From the NCBI GenBank assembly GCA_021464415.1, contig CM038466.1, forward strand, positions 51,494,039-51,558,038: a stretch of 64,000 bases of DNA. The letters run 5' to 3'. Below the pieces are notes generated by a model, which was not told the DNA's origin, did no database searches, and saw only the letters and a program-made list of their open reading frames with translations. Each line of letters starts with the position of its first letter. Position 1 is the first letter of the stretch. Made by a program: the position numbers and the translations under genes. Source of the stretch: Lonicera japonica. Its lineage: Eukaryota > Streptophyta > Magnoliopsida > Dipsacales > Caprifoliaceae. Below, in pieces: positions 1 through 13,273 of the stretch.

Positions 1-620
1 ATCATAACTATTCCTCTTCATCCTTGTATGAAAATTAAATAACAACAAAATTAAATTGCAAACTAATCTACTACAAAATAAAAATAGAAACTATAGTCCA
101 ATGATTTTTGGACAAATTTCCAAATACTCTTCTGCTTCGAATTACATCTGCTATAAGCAACCCTCCACAGACTCGAATTTAGAAATTTCTTCCCTTCCTA
201 ACCTTCACAATACAATTTCAATGATAAGATATATTTGTCCTTCTAAAAACACAAATACCTTCACCACTTAATATTGTACCACGAAAGTTAAGGTCTGTTG
301 CAAAGATATATTTCTTCTAAAGATCAAAATGACCTAAACACGGCGTCATATAACAAAAAATAGGATTTTCCAAAACCTCACCATGTTTCTCTTTATGCTA
401 GATATATCATCTAAAATCACATATAGTCTCTCAAAAATAGTTGACAATCGGAGTTGGAAATTATTGTTAAAATTGTATGATTCTTTTCTTTGAAGCTAAA
501 TGCGTCAATATATAGGAGAAGAAGGGCTAGGGTTTAATGAGTAGTCGGGAGCAAGTTAGTGGCTGATTTGGATTTGGACACAACTTTGATTAACTAACTG
601 GGCCTAGGAGAGAAGTATAA
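1..620. other. AT-rich intergenic stretch, no gene seen
   Basis: No ORF here has recognisable domains. The 71-codon frame at 56-271 is low complexity and has no familiar motif. I see no repeat termini. Confidence 0.5.
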
Positions 621-830
621 CTAGCCAATTACATGTCATTCTCGCTACTATGCACAGGCAACTACTTCGAACTATTTTCGGGAAAGTAAACCTCGGAATT
701 TGGGAAAACTCAAAACATGAAAGCTGTAGGTCTTCGAGTCTTCTTTCTAACCACATATAAATAAATAAAAAATCCGAGTTTTGAGCGAGGATATAGGCAT
801 AAAATACCAAACTGTAGCACAACTTCCTCA
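621..830 (-). repeat. Fragment resembling the long-LTR family
   Basis: The phrase around 715-800 (tcttcgagt, then a ctttctt tract, then ccgagttttgagcg, then aaaatacc) parallels 9885-9970 inside the minus-strand LTR at 9213-12774, in the same orientation. It is probably a relic of that family. No termini or target duplication are visible, so the limits are approximate. Confidence 0.3.
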
Positions 831-3800
831 AATAAAAATTTTGTTCTGAGATCACTTCGATTGGCTTCTTCTTGACTTTGATACTTTGTTCACCACTTTT
901 TCAATGATATCTTCACTAAAACCAAAATTATTGAAATATACTAAAAATAAATAAAAGAAAAGAACTTCAACTGAAAGTGAAAAAACAAAGGTTAATAAGT
1001 GGTATAAATATGCAAAATCGCGCACATCACGTATATATATCCAACCAAAACAATGTATATAGTCGTCCAACATGACCTAAAGGGTGCATTTTACGCAAAG
1101 GTTAAGATGGTGGGATAGGATAATTTTATCCTATCCCATGTTTGGTGTTTGTCGAGATTGTATATCTAGGGGATTATTTATCCCACTAAAACTTCTTATT
1201 CTATCGAAAGAAGGATTAACGAATCCCACCTAAGAGGTGGAATTGTTTTATCCTATCCAGATGAGATTAAATAATCATGTTCGACTCTTTAGTTTGACAC
1301 GTCAAACACACCAAAAAGCTTTTAAACTTGTCCCCAACTACAAGATACACCCTCCTTTCCAGATTAAGAGTCCACTATTCAATTTTGGGATGTCCAAAAT
1401 TAAGAGTTCAAATCCCAATCAAGATATAATCAATGTACCATATTTCACGAAAGTATGGAAGTTGTGTTCTTAAGCAATGATTAATTTGAAATTATTGCAT
1501 TTAAATTTATTTTAAATATGGAAAAGTCAAAGTGTACTCTTAATTAGAGGTGGAGCAATTAACGAATTACAACGCTTGAATGTAGTTTATGACTTTCAAT
1601 CCAAATTTTATGGTACGGTTAGAAAAACAAATATCTTATTACTAAATTACAACAAACCAATACACAAAGCCACACTTTTATAAAGGAAAGATGTTTTGAA
1701 GGTTAAATAAAAATATATGAATATTACTTATAAAATATTTTTAAAATTTCATTAATAAAGCTACTAGGAAAACATTGCGGGTAGGATACAATGATCTAGT
1801 AACAAATATATGACAAAGCAAATGTGGTAATAAGGTCTCTATAAGAACTAGCATTCTTATTGAGACTAGAACTCAAAGTGAAGAAAATAGATTGATGGAT
1901 GGAATCAAGTATGTAGTATTTACAGACAAAAGTATTCAGTTATTGTCGAAAAATTAATATACTTCTAATGTTGAATCAGGATTAACTAGGACAAAAATAA
2001 GTTTCAAGTACATAACTATTATTTCATCGACGAAAAGGCCAAAATTTATAATTCTAATTCCGATCCATGCAGGAACATCATTTTGAATCCATTCAAGTTA
2101 AATTGGTATTTTATACCTCACAATTATTTTGAAAAAACATCTACAATAATAAGTCTTGGGCAGTTTATTTGTGAAAATGGATGTATAGCACTAGACACAC
2201 AGCGAGAAGTCGTTCTGCTATGTTCAGCTATCCCTAACACGTACACTAGACCAAGCAAAACATCTAAGACTGAACCGTTTAACCTAGCTAGATCTAAGCT
2301 ACCTATTCATGGAGATTCTGTAAATCTTTCGTTCTAAAAATGGAAAGATCAAAATAATTGGGATTTTTTTGGATTCCGAGTCTGGAATGGAGTTGTAGCA
2401 AACAATATAGATCGGCCTTGACTCTCTCTCTATAAAAAAATTCCTTCTTAGTCATGCTTCGACCCTATGGAGTAAAGGGAAGTGCAGATCTGGAGTGTTT
2501 GGACGAGAAAGAAAGGCTTTGCAGCAGGCTGAGTTACACCAAAATTAGATTTTCTGAACATATGAGAAAAGAGTCTTAGGAAATTGATAGAAGAATGGAT
2601 TCCTAGATAACAAAAGATATTTAATTAACCAGTACACCAATATCAACGTGGGAGTACACGAAGAAAGAAAAATTAAAACAACAAATATGTTTAAATATGT
2701 ATGACTAAACATTCTTCTAATAGAGTATATATTATGTTCGCCGATGTTTTCCTTTATTTAATATTTACCAAACAATGCAACATCCATGAACTAATTAAAG
2801 TAGAATTTAGAAATTGGGAGGATTTTACAAGAAAATTTAGCCACCAAGGAGATTTAGATTTAAGGATGATTTTAAAACTTAGCTCATAATGTAGCTACAT
2901 ACATTTGGAAGGCAATCTGCATGCCACCCCCTTCCTATCTAGTAGCCTTATTCTCTTTGCTAGGATTTTTTCCCCCTTTAATAACTCAAAGTATCTAATC
3001 CTCCTAGAGCACCTGACTAATCCCTCATAGTCCGTCTAGAACATCCAATTTCCACAATGCGATACACTATACTCTTATCCATTAATATATATGTTTAGCT
3101 CTCTCTCGACACACATAGATACATACGCTTATTTGATCCACAGGAATTCAAAAAACCTAAAGTTAAGAACTACTCAAGACATATTTCAAAACTATCATTG
3201 CACTTTTTGCAATTATTGACCATAGCACTATCTAATATATCAAAATTCCTAAGCTAAAATTACCATTGTGGCATTGTTCATGAAATCCCAAGATATTTAT
3301 CTTGTTTAATCTCCAAATCACAATTTTCCCTTAATAGTGTGTTGGGTCTTCTGCCCATTCTGAAAATGGCTTGCCATGTAAGAATTTATCTTCCATTCAT
3401 CCAGTAAGTTATGAAGCATTATATCTTTAAATTTATTATAATTAATGTTCAAAAAATGATGGGCAATTTTTGAAGTGCCCGTCTTTTGTATTTAATGGTA
3501 CATTAGGCCTCACAATTTGGTCTCCCATGCTCCGTCCTCTCTCTCTCATTACAAAACACAACTTGCACAAGATATGATGGTTTAAATTAAGCTTTTTTAT
3601 GTATAAAAATTCAAACCTTAAATGTTATCCAAGTAATATTAATAAAAGAATATGTTTCAGGTAAGAGTCCTTGGAAATCTTTTGAGAAAAATGAAATGGC
3701 CTTGTTACATAGACTTATTAATTATATATACATATGCGGTCTTAAGTCATTAGTGTGGTCATGAATTAACAGGTATTAGCCAACTAGGCTTTTTTAGTTC

Positions 3801-3981
3801 TACGGTGTATTAATGCGATAAAATGTGTCAAAAATATCATGTACTAATTTGTATTCTTGTCTTCTATATTTGTTTAACAAAGCCCTAACTTGCTAACTAT
3901 CTAGGAAATTGAACAAATGGAATATAAATTTAATAGAGATGTCTCCCTCTTCATCTGGAATTTAAGATGTGTCTCAGATTT
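831..3981. other. AT-rich intergenic DNA without a supported gene
   Basis: Short ORFs at 852-1073, 1237-1473, 2083-2337 and 2701-2889 show no domain, no coding-like composition and no splice-linked partners. Apart from the MITE-like piece near 1081-1330 I recognise nothing. Confidence 0.5.
1081..1330. mobile_element. MITE-like segment with perfect hairpin
   Basis: The segment has a perfect 13-bp inverted repeat at 1111-1123 and 1126-1138 (arm TGGGATAGGATAA, 2-nt loop). A related half-repeat, ttatcctatcc, lies at 1249-1259. Repeated ggataatttatccc-type phrases are characteristic of some plant MITEs. Outer termini and target duplication are not clear, so both class and limits are uncertain. 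Confidence 0.3.
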
Positions 3982-6900
3982 TGTGACGGTCCAAATCCAT
4001 TTAGAGGATTTCTCCACGGGACCGATTTGTCACAGGTGTCGTACACTGATGGCAGTTGATATTAAAATTTTATGAATAAATTTAAATTAGTTATTTTAAT
4101 CAAGAAAAGTACATCTTAGATTTTTAGAAATAATCGGCACGGTTTACTCTGCTTTATTAAGAACCAAGACCTATATTAGTACGAGAAATAATATAACAAA
4201 TTACCTATACCAAAGTGTGGTACATTCAACAAAATTTCGGCATGATGTATGCATTTCCTTAATGAAATTCAATCTTGTTCAAAGTCTAAAAACTTTACAG
4301 GCAACTTTTCAATACCATAAATAAGTCTTAATGCAAATACACACTTTTCAAACTCCAAATGTCAAGGATAGCGAGTACGAAGTATCCATAGTATGACAAT
4401 TATACATCCATAAAAAAGAAGTCTTAAATAACTATTAAAGATACAATGAAATACTTAATAAAATAACAAAGTTGATTCAACTGCCATAGGGTATCAGAGA
4501 TGTTCTAAGAAGTACTTGGACCTATCTCACACCTCTACCTAAAACCTGTGTAGTACCTGAAAAGGAAATATGAGGGAACGAGCCAAACTGGCCCAGTGGG
4601 AACTATGGGGAAAAGGAATTTCAATACAAAAATTATAACAAATAAAGAAGTGATGAACTTAAAAAGTAATGCACAATACTAAATCCACAATAAAATCTCA
4701 AAATTTGGAAATTTGCTATAAGTCCGCCCTGTCACACTAGCCTACCTCAAGACCTGCCATGAATATGTGCAATAATCCAACCACCTCCCCCTTGACCTAA
4801 TACCGGTACTAGACAAAAATACATATCACATAAGCACCTCATCTTACTATGGGTCAGTGCACTGCTAACTAGACTTAATAGGCACCCCATCATACCATGG
4901 GTTGGTGCAATATATATAAATATATATAACTCAGGAATTTCTATACTGGTGATCCAGTCTCAACAATATCTCCGCCGTCATTCGAATCTTAGTAGTAATA
5001 GTGCATAGGGAAAATTTTATAAAACTAACAAGTGTATCCCATGTGATCTTAATATTGCTATCCACTAGATATAGGTTATCACATGTTTAAATAATTATAA
5101 ATTTTACCTTTAATACAATTCATGGATTAATTACACAATTTGCCGCTTTAATGCTAAAGTTTAGTAGAATATCACTTTTATTTTATAATCATGTTGTTAT
5201 ACTAAAAATGGAAAACAATAAAATCATCAATAATAATAAAACATAATCTAAAATCTCAGATTTTTCCATGAATTTATACTTGTCTTAGTCAAAATTTCTC
5301 AATTTCTACAATTTAGCAAAAACTAGTAAGATGAGTAATACTAGACCCGCTAATAACCTTATCGAACGCCTCATTCATGTTTAACCTCAAGCTTAAGTAT
5401 GATTTTAAGAAGATTAACATTTTGAAATTTGGTAAATTTTGATGAAAATTCTGTTATTAAACATACATGTGACGATTTTAGCGATTTCGGTACCAAAATC
5501 TCAAAACAACCCATGAATACCAACATGCACTACAATCAGCCCTTAACGCCATCATCAACAATTGATATAATAACTAACAACATGCTCAGAATATATATAT
5601 CAAGCATAAACCACATGCATGCAAAGAAAAGTAAGATTTTGGTACCGATAATCTAGTATTACTACTCATACAACAATCTCCAAGCAAAGAATGAAGAAAT
5701 GAAGGTAAGTTCCCACCTTAGTAACCTCTGGACAGAAATATAAAGCTCCTAATAGACCACCTACAGAAACCGAATGAGGAAACCGACCCTAAAATTAGAT
5801 TCGCCACGTGAAAAGTGAAATCCGAGATTTTGAGTCAAAATCCTTGAATTTGAGTTATGAAACCTACATATTTCTCCCTCAATCACTCTCTCTCTAGAAA
5901 AGTGGAGCTTGAAAATGGACTGAAATGGAGGTGGAGGAAGTTTTAAAAAATGAGTGAAAGATGGTTATTTCGTTAAAAACAATGATGGGACCAAAATTTA
6001 AAACAGTTATGTCAGCTTGGACGAAATTGTAAAAAAAAAAAGATGGCAGCTTAGAACAAAATGACATTTTCTCAAAAATAAAAAAGGGCCGAACTAGCTC
6101 ATTTCAAGTCCGGATTACAATGAAACTTTCCAGAATTAATCTAACAAATATATATGACTTCTCGGAAAAGACAGTACTTAATTCAGGGTCTAGAAGTAAT
6201 CAAGGCAAATGTTAGCGCTCGATACAAATTTTAAGGTTTTAAATCGAAATCTTCAAAAGTTTAAAATACGGAGTGTTACAGGTAATCCATTAAATCATTT
6301 CTCAAATAAAACTCGATCGTAATCTTCGTATTAATGAAAAGGTCTATTACATCATTGTAATTCTCAAAATATTAAACAATTAACTACAATTTACCATGAT
6401 TAATATTGCATGGTCTCTTTAATTACATAAACCAATTGTGAACCAAAGTTTACTTAATACGAAAGGGATCAACTTAAAGTTATACAAGTGAAATCAAGTT
6501 GTCCCTCCAAGGGAGACTAATACGGTTCTAGGGTCATCAGAGGTATCTACACTTTAATGCGTGCCAAATCAATGAGCGTACCTACAAAACTATTTTCAAA
6601 AATGGGAGTGTGCCAAACACAATTTCAGTGGTAACTATACAAGTTTTTCTATAAAAATACAACTAGTCTAGCACACGTGAATACCAAAAATAATAGAAAG
6701 TCACGAGATGCATATAACTTAATCACTCCTTATATGTATACCATATATACATATATATAAACATATTTACACACACACACACACATATATATAGTATTAT
6801 ACCAAAATACTATGAACCATTTATCAAAACTAGTGGTGTGTACTATGCACAACACATGGTATCTTCCCCTAAAGGAAATTAGTATACATAAACTAAATAC

Positions 6901-7233
6901 GTAAAATAGTATCCAAATCCAACGAAAGGATAATAAACAAGTATAGGAACCTATATTTCCACCATATTATATGTCCTCCCATAGGACTTATATCTCACTT
7001 TCCATGGCTAGAACCATGAGGCAAGAGAGCTCAAAGATAAAATTGTCCTTCAAGAGCGTATAGTCAATCATCTAGGATTTAAATATAATGTGCACAGTTG
7101 ATAGCCCCTATGCCTCGGGTATTTCCACTCCCATGGCGGGGACCCCCTACTACGGTCCACCTAATGGTTTACCCCTAAGGCTATGTAACTCATGTAGCCA
7201 TACAGCGTAGAAGCATTCTCTATATGCTTTAGT
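3982..7233 (+). mobile_element. Long-LTR family copy, plus strand, interrupted and 3'-truncated
   Basis: The copy starts TGTGACGGTCC at 3982. It shares a diagnostic 5' block (rtttgtcac, ggtgtcgtac, gatattaaaatttt) with the reverse complement of 12690-12774. After an apparent insertion at about 4181-6280 the match resumes at 6286 (aaataaaactc) and continues past ctcatcagaggta near 6540 and the caaacac signature near 6620 to about 7205. The expected GGGCGTTACA end is missing: the copy runs directly into an inverted relative (7234-8200). No coding sequence is visible. Confidence 0.6.
4181..6280 (+). mobile_element. Second long-LTR copy nested in the first, 5' end lost
   Basis: Comparing the flanking LTR with its inverted relative at 11,560-12,774 shows about 2.1 kb of extra sequence here. 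The right end is a proper family terminus, ggagtgttaca at 6270-6280. The signature aaaatttcggcatg occurs near 4233 as in the other copies. The left end lacks TGTGACGCC and I see no matching 5-bp duplication, so the insert is 5'-truncated or rearranged. The 75-codon ORF at 5429-5656 has no recognisable motif. Confidence 0.45.
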
Positions 7234-7501
7234 AGGGGAAACTTGCGAGGTGGCATACTTTGTGTTGGATATGAGATAAACATTTAAGACATGATTAATG
7301 CCTATGATTATTTTATGACTATACCTATGGTTAGTAATTTCGTTTACTTGGTTCTCGGTAGTAAAGGAGGGGAACCATGTGAGGTGGATACTTTATTGTC
7401 GGATATGAGATAGAAAGTTGAGACATGATTAGTGCCCACAATTATTTTTTGACTATACCTGTGGTTGATAATTTTGTTTACTTGGATCTTAGTACATAAG
7501 T
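7234..7501. repeat. Tandem duplication of about 134 bp, two diverged copies
   Basis: Copies at 7234-7367 and 7368-7501 share the order aggggaa, gaggtgg, atact, ggatatgagata, gacatgatta, gactatacct, gtttacttgg. They sit at the junction between the plus- and minus-strand long-LTR fragments. Confidence 0.6.
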
Positions 7502-8200
7502 TGTATTTCTTGGGGATTGGGTATTACGTGGCCTGCAAAGCATTTACTACTAGTTTCATATATGTTTTCATGGCTCTTAGGAGTAGTACTTATTATATAT
7601 GTTTATGTCATACATAAGAGCTAGGTGCTCATTTATGATTCTTTACCCTTCTTTTCTATTATGGCACGATGCATGTGTATTTTAATGTATAAAATCCATA
7701 TAGTTCCGATTGAGCCCGTGTTTGATCAACTCCCATTTTTCAAACCAGTTTTGTAGCTAGGTACGACCTCGGGATGGCATGAGTATTGAGTCTAGATGCC
7801 TTTGACGACCTCAAGCACATAGTAGTCGTCCATGGTTGGACAACTTACGTTATTTGGACTTAGTAATTTTAATTTTACCATTTGTAAAATTCAAATTTTA
7901 TCATATTGTATTAAAGACCTCGCTCTAAATTTCATAATCAGAGCTATATTTAGAGACTAAAAAACGTGTTGTACTATTAATAATTGTTCTACGAAAACAT
8001 TGTTGGATTTATTTTAAACAAGCATAAGTTTGACTTAATAACAAAAATGCTTTTACTCATGCATTCTTCTTCGATGAGTGATACCAAAAATGTTTAATTA
8101 AATGGAATTTAACACCACGAACCACCGTTGTTAGTGACAGCATCCATGATTAACCGGATTCCGGAGGTTTAAACCTCATAACGGGATTTGGTGCATAACA
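7234..8200 (-). mobile_element. Long-LTR family fragment, minus strand, 3' part missing
   Basis: On the minus strand it begins at 8200 with a decayed terminus (TGTTATGCACC against TGTGACGCCCC), followed by the family block aaatcccgttatgagg and ccggttaatca. It then runs through catctagactcaatactc and a gggctcaatcggaac signature near 7700. It stops at about 7234, where it faces the plus-strand copy. No target duplication can be paired. Confidence 0.55.
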
Positions 8201-9207
8201 TGTCACACATTGATTTTCAAGACGTGATTAATAAAATTTAAGTAAAAGAGAGGGATTTTCACATAGAATATAAAAAAAATTCTATTTTATGATTTAAGTA
8301 CAAATTAAAACGATAAAAACTCCTTTAAAAGAACAAAAAAAGTAGGTAAGTCTTTTAAAATCATTGGCCAGAGGAAATCTACATCCCAACCATCCCACCA
8401 TCAAAGAATAATGACAAGTAACTATACAAAAATTTTCAAACATTAAAATAAATAGGTTCATGGATAATACTTAAGTTCTATCCAAAACCATTGGTGAGAA
8501 GCATATATATAAACAAGCAATAATAATCAATGATTGATAAAACAAAGAGCAAATAAAATATCAAATTCGATTGCAAGATATCAATAATCAAGCACATATA
8601 AATCAAAACATGAATCTACATAACATAATTTTGGCATAATGAAATTGAATAGACAAACATAAAGTATCCTCGCCTACCTTAAATTGACGGTGAAAGTAAA
8701 TCGTACGTGCAAGCCTTTTGTATTTTTTTCCTCCTATTCTCTTCTTTCACTTTCCTTTCTCTTCTTCCTTTTTGTATATCCCTCTGCAGAGAGTTTGTTT
8801 TTCTCTTCGTTTTTCTCTTTAATCTTTTTTATCTCTCTTTTATTTTCCTCTCTTATGTCTTTCCTTTCTTTTTTCTTCACACCCCTTATGCAATTAACAA
8901 AATACACTTATATATATACACACTCTAAACTACATTAGAACACCAATATTTATATATGTATAAAATTCAAAGTCAAAATAATAGCACAGTCAAATAAATA
9001 TGGGAACAAGAGATAATATCTACAAAATGGTCAGTCAAGCAAAGTCAAATTTAAAAATAAATCAAATTGTAAATTATCTAACCTTCCTTATCTAATTCTT
9101 CAATTTTCTCAAAATAAATCAACAAAATATTGAAAAATAGGGTTTGATTGAAAAAAGTTTTCTGAAAAAGAACTAAGGAATAATATTTTTGTAGATTAAG
9201 GGCCTAT
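8201..9207. other. Non-coding stretch with a pyrimidine tract
   Basis: The sequence is AT-rich with no gene. At about 8724-8885 the plus strand is almost pure pyrimidine (TTCTC-type tract), which alone creates the overlapping 84- and 73-codon ORFs there. No repeat termini are recognised. Confidence 0.5.
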
Positions 9208-9212
9208 ATTTG

Positions 9213-12200
9213 GGTAACACCTCGTGTTTAGTTTGATCATTAATTTTCCTTCATAAGCTTGATTCATTGAATAACTTCACTTTGGATAGTAATTTTTGGT
9301 CTCGACTAGAATTATGTGGTTTTAACACCTCGAGCATGATTCAATAGATTAATCACATTTGCGTTAATGAGTGTTTTGCTAATCGGGTGGTCCTTATTAA
9401 ATTATAGGTTTTAATCGCTCATTTGTTATATTTTACCATTAAACATGGCTTTGGGTAGCCGAATATGGTTCTGGACATATTTTGATGAGCCGAACACTTC
9501 TCGCAAGTCATATTATTCATATTACATATGTGTGCATGGTTGAAACGCATTTTGGATGGCCGTGGTTGAATTTGGTCGGCTAACGGTGATAATTGAGTTT
9601 TTAGCGAAATGGGTTTTTCTCCAACTTTGAAGGTTTATAACTTTATCATATAATGTCCAAATGACTCTCCGTTTGCGCCACTAGTTAGATATTGATTCAT
9701 TCCATAACTTTTGTGTTTTGACCGAAACCCAATTCTAGCTCCTTGCGGGTCATAATTGAGCACGAAGTAAGCCGTTTAACCAAATCTGCTCATATCAAAA
9801 CACAGTGTTTGGCAGACTGCTATATTCAATGAATTACTGGTATTTTCCTGTTCAGAATTTGGAGAAACAGTAAATATAAAAGTTATAGATCTTCGAGTTC
9901 TCTTTCTTTTGATATAAAGATCATCCAAATCGGAGTTCCGAGCGTAAAGTTATGCCCAAAATACGAACAATACGCCAGAAACATTTAGCTACTCGGGTTT
10001 GACCCCTTTTTTAACCATTTGACTCGATTTTTGTCTCATTTACACCCCAAAACCCCTAAATTTCGACCATTCTACAGAAATCACCAATTCAGAACCCTAG
10101 AGTGAGAAAGTGTGGGGATTTAGGGGAGATTTGAGAGAGTTCTCACCTTTGGTACATGATTTAGCAAGAAATCACCATTATTCTTCATTTCCATCATATC
10201 CTCTTCACCTTGTTCACTTGGAGGAGCTTAAGGATTCTTGGAGGAGTATGTATTCCAGACACATAGGTCATCATCAACCATCTCAAAATCATGTTAAAGC
10301 ATCAATTCCAGGTGGGAACAATAGTATAAAATCGTTTTTATCACTACTATGTGTTGCATGTAGAAATTTGACTAAATATTGAGGGTTTTTGCTAAGGACC
10401 TAGGGTTTGTATTGCATGCATTGGGTTTGGGTGTTCCTAACCTATAATTGATGATATAATATTGTTATCTATGTTGATTATAACCTATTAAAACATACAA
10501 TTCAGTTTGTACACACCCAATTTATGATTTGAACTTAAAACCCCCAATTTGATAACTATTGCTACTAGTTCTTATGGTAATGCGTATGATAAGTATAAGT
10601 GGTACAAATTCTGGAATTTATAGATATAAAAAGGTTGATTTTGGTTGGTTAATGAGTTAGATTGACGAATAAACGAGATTTCCCCCAATTTTACCTAAAA
10701 TCACATCTATACATAAGTGTGACTAGAAATTTTGTATAACTAGAAAAGGCTTAAATGATGGTTTTGATACATGAATATCTCTACATATATTGTGTGAATA
10801 TGATGTTATAGAGTACATATGCCACTTGTTGACAAATGTTAAGGATTTGGCTAAAGCGCACTTTACGGTAAAATGCCTGCTAGATTCTATTAAGCAATTC
10901 ATACAACTAAAATTTGTAGGTTTGTTGTGCGATTTCACTACTACCCATATGGGAATGATGTACAAGAACTATACTAGTCATTGTAAAGTTTGTAATAAGT
11001 ATTGTGTAGAAATCCCACCATAAGGACTACAACTAATGAGACCATCCATGGAGTTTTATACAAAAATACTTTGTGGGATAAATGTATGTGAATTATGGAC
11101 ATCATTGTGATAAGTGTGTTATAATCTTGAAGGTTTTATATTTATTTGATATACATTTGGCATATGTACACCGAAAACATCATATATATATAAGATAATT
11201 ATCTTCTATAAGTCTCTTGTAGTAATAGATTTAATGGCAAGGAGATAAATTATGAGATTTAAGTCATAAGATATTTGTGCTAATTAAGGTGGGATTATTG
11301 ATAATATATGGTGTGGGTATCCTATGAGATATATAGATATATTTCTTTAAACCGTTATATAATTGTTGTTGATGGATTCTCCCACTTAGTTTGAATACAT
11401 AAGTATATTTACGCATTCTTTTCTTTTGATATATATATATATCTTGTGTATGAATAATTCTATATGGCTAATGGTTAGCTTTTGACGCGTATATACTTGA
11501 TATCTCAATTGTTATGAGATTTAAAGAGTTTTATGATTTGGCGCCATATTTTACCATTTGGTTACTTACCCTTATTATCTTAGCCTTGGTGGTTACATGA
11601 TATATTTGTCCTTGGGGGGACATAACCTGCGTGGCTACACGAGTTTCTTAGCCTTGGGGGCTTACCACTAGGTGGACCGTAGTAGGGGGTCCCTGCTATG
11701 GGAGCGGAAATACCTGAGCCATGGGGGCTATCAACTATGCACAGTGGATTTAAATCCTAGATGGTTGACTATTACGTCCTTGGAGGACGATTTTACTTTC
11801 GGGCTCTCATGCCTCATGGTTCTAGCCATGGAAAGTCAGATATGAGTCCTATGGGAGGACATATCGTATGGTAGAAATATGGGTGCCTATACTTGTTTAT
11901 TATCATTGGTTGGATTTGGATTATATTTTACGTATATGGTTTACGTATACTAATTTCCTTTGGGGGGAGATATCATTTGTTGTGCATAGTATGCATCACT
12001 AGTTTCGATATATGGTTTTATAGTATTTTGGTATAGTACTATATATATATGTATATGGTATACATATAAGGAGTAAATTATATGCATATCGTGGTTTTCT
12101 ATTATTTTTAATATTGCACGTGGTGTATGTTTGACTAGATGTATTTTTATAGAAAAACGTTTATAGTTCCCACTGAGCCCGTGTTTGGCTCACTCCCATT

Positions 12201-12774
12201 TTCCAAAACAGTTTTGCTCTATAAGTTGGCGCGCATTAAAATTTAGTTACCTCTGATGACCCCGAAACCGTGTTAGTCTCCCTTGGAGGGACGACTTGAC
12301 TTTTATGTGTAACTTTAAGTTAACTCCATTTGTATTAAGTAAATATTATTTAATAATTGGTTTATGTAATTGAAGAGGTGATGTAATGTTAATTATGGTA
12401 AATTGTTGCTGATTATGTACTATTTTGAGAACTACATTGATGTAGTATAATTTATTATTTGTTATGAAGATTGTGGTTGAGTTTTATTTGAAAAATGATA
12501 TGATGGAGCACTTATACAGGTCTTGGATATTGGTAAAACAGAGGAGACCATGCTGAATTTTTTTTGGAAAAATCTAAGATACAAATTCTTGTGCTTATAT
12601 TATTTTATTTATTTATTTTACTCATACCATTTTATAAAATGAGTAATTCCTTGAAAAAAAATTTAACTAATTATTAATTTGTAAAATTTTAATATCACCC
12701 GCCGTCAACGTACGGCACCCGTGACAAACCAATCTCGGAGGTGAAAATCTCTAAACGGGATTTGGGGCGTCACA
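9213..12774 (-). mobile_element. Solo long LTR, minus strand, with target duplication ATTTG
   Basis: The right end at 12774 reads ggggcgtcaca and the left end at 9213 reads ggtaacacctcg (first base mutated from T). These are the inverted termini of the family. The 5-bp direct repeat ATTTG flanks it at 9208-9212 and 12775-12779. Length is 3.56 kb. There is no internal region, PBS or coding domain, so it is a solo LTR left by LTR-LTR recombination. The stretch 11,560-12,370 has several short hairpins (for example CGTCCT/AGGACG at 11775-11789 and GTCCT/AGGAC at 11846-11860). ORFs at 10110-10382 and 10723-11023 show no known motif. Confidence 0.8.
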
Positions 12775-12779
12775 ATTTG

Positions 12780-13273
12780 ACCAAAGTCCAAAAGGAGTAC
12801 AAAGTTAACTTTGTAGTAAATTTTAATTTTTTTTATGGAATCATGCAAATTTAAGTTTGCACTATGTTTTTTAGCATATTATTATAATTAAGTCTTTAAT
12901 TGATGGTTATGCAAAGTTCAATTTGTTTCTAAAACATTACTGTGTATTTGGGTTTATTTGTTATTGTTAGAGTTTTATATGAAACATAAGAATATACTTA
13001 TTAAAAATATAAAGACACCATACATAACAAATTTGCATTAAATTCTTCGGATCGCAAAGTTAATTTTGCACAAAACACAATTTTATGCAAAGTGAAGTTT
13101 TCACAAAATACAATTTTGGTCAAATCCCTCATTTTAAAAAATAATTAATAAATAGTCCCTTATTTTAGCAAAATAATAAAAACTAGGCTCTTATTTAAAA
13201 TAAATAAATTTATTTGTTTTATTTTTTGTGAAAAACATGGCCATACAAGACTTTCTACCCCATTTCCAGATAA
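12780..13273. other. AT-rich stretch, nothing recognised
   Basis: Simple AT-rich sequence with repeated caaagttaa-type phrases. No gene or repeat termini seen. Confidence 0.45.

Noticed and set aside
3982..6280. A single complete 2.3-kb LTR
   Set aside because: Flanking 5-mers GATTT and GGTAA differ, and the match to 11,560-12,774 resumes beyond 6280, so a nested insertion explains it better.
8684..8938. ORFs of 84 and 73 codons
   Set aside because: They are produced by a pyrimidine tract; low complexity.
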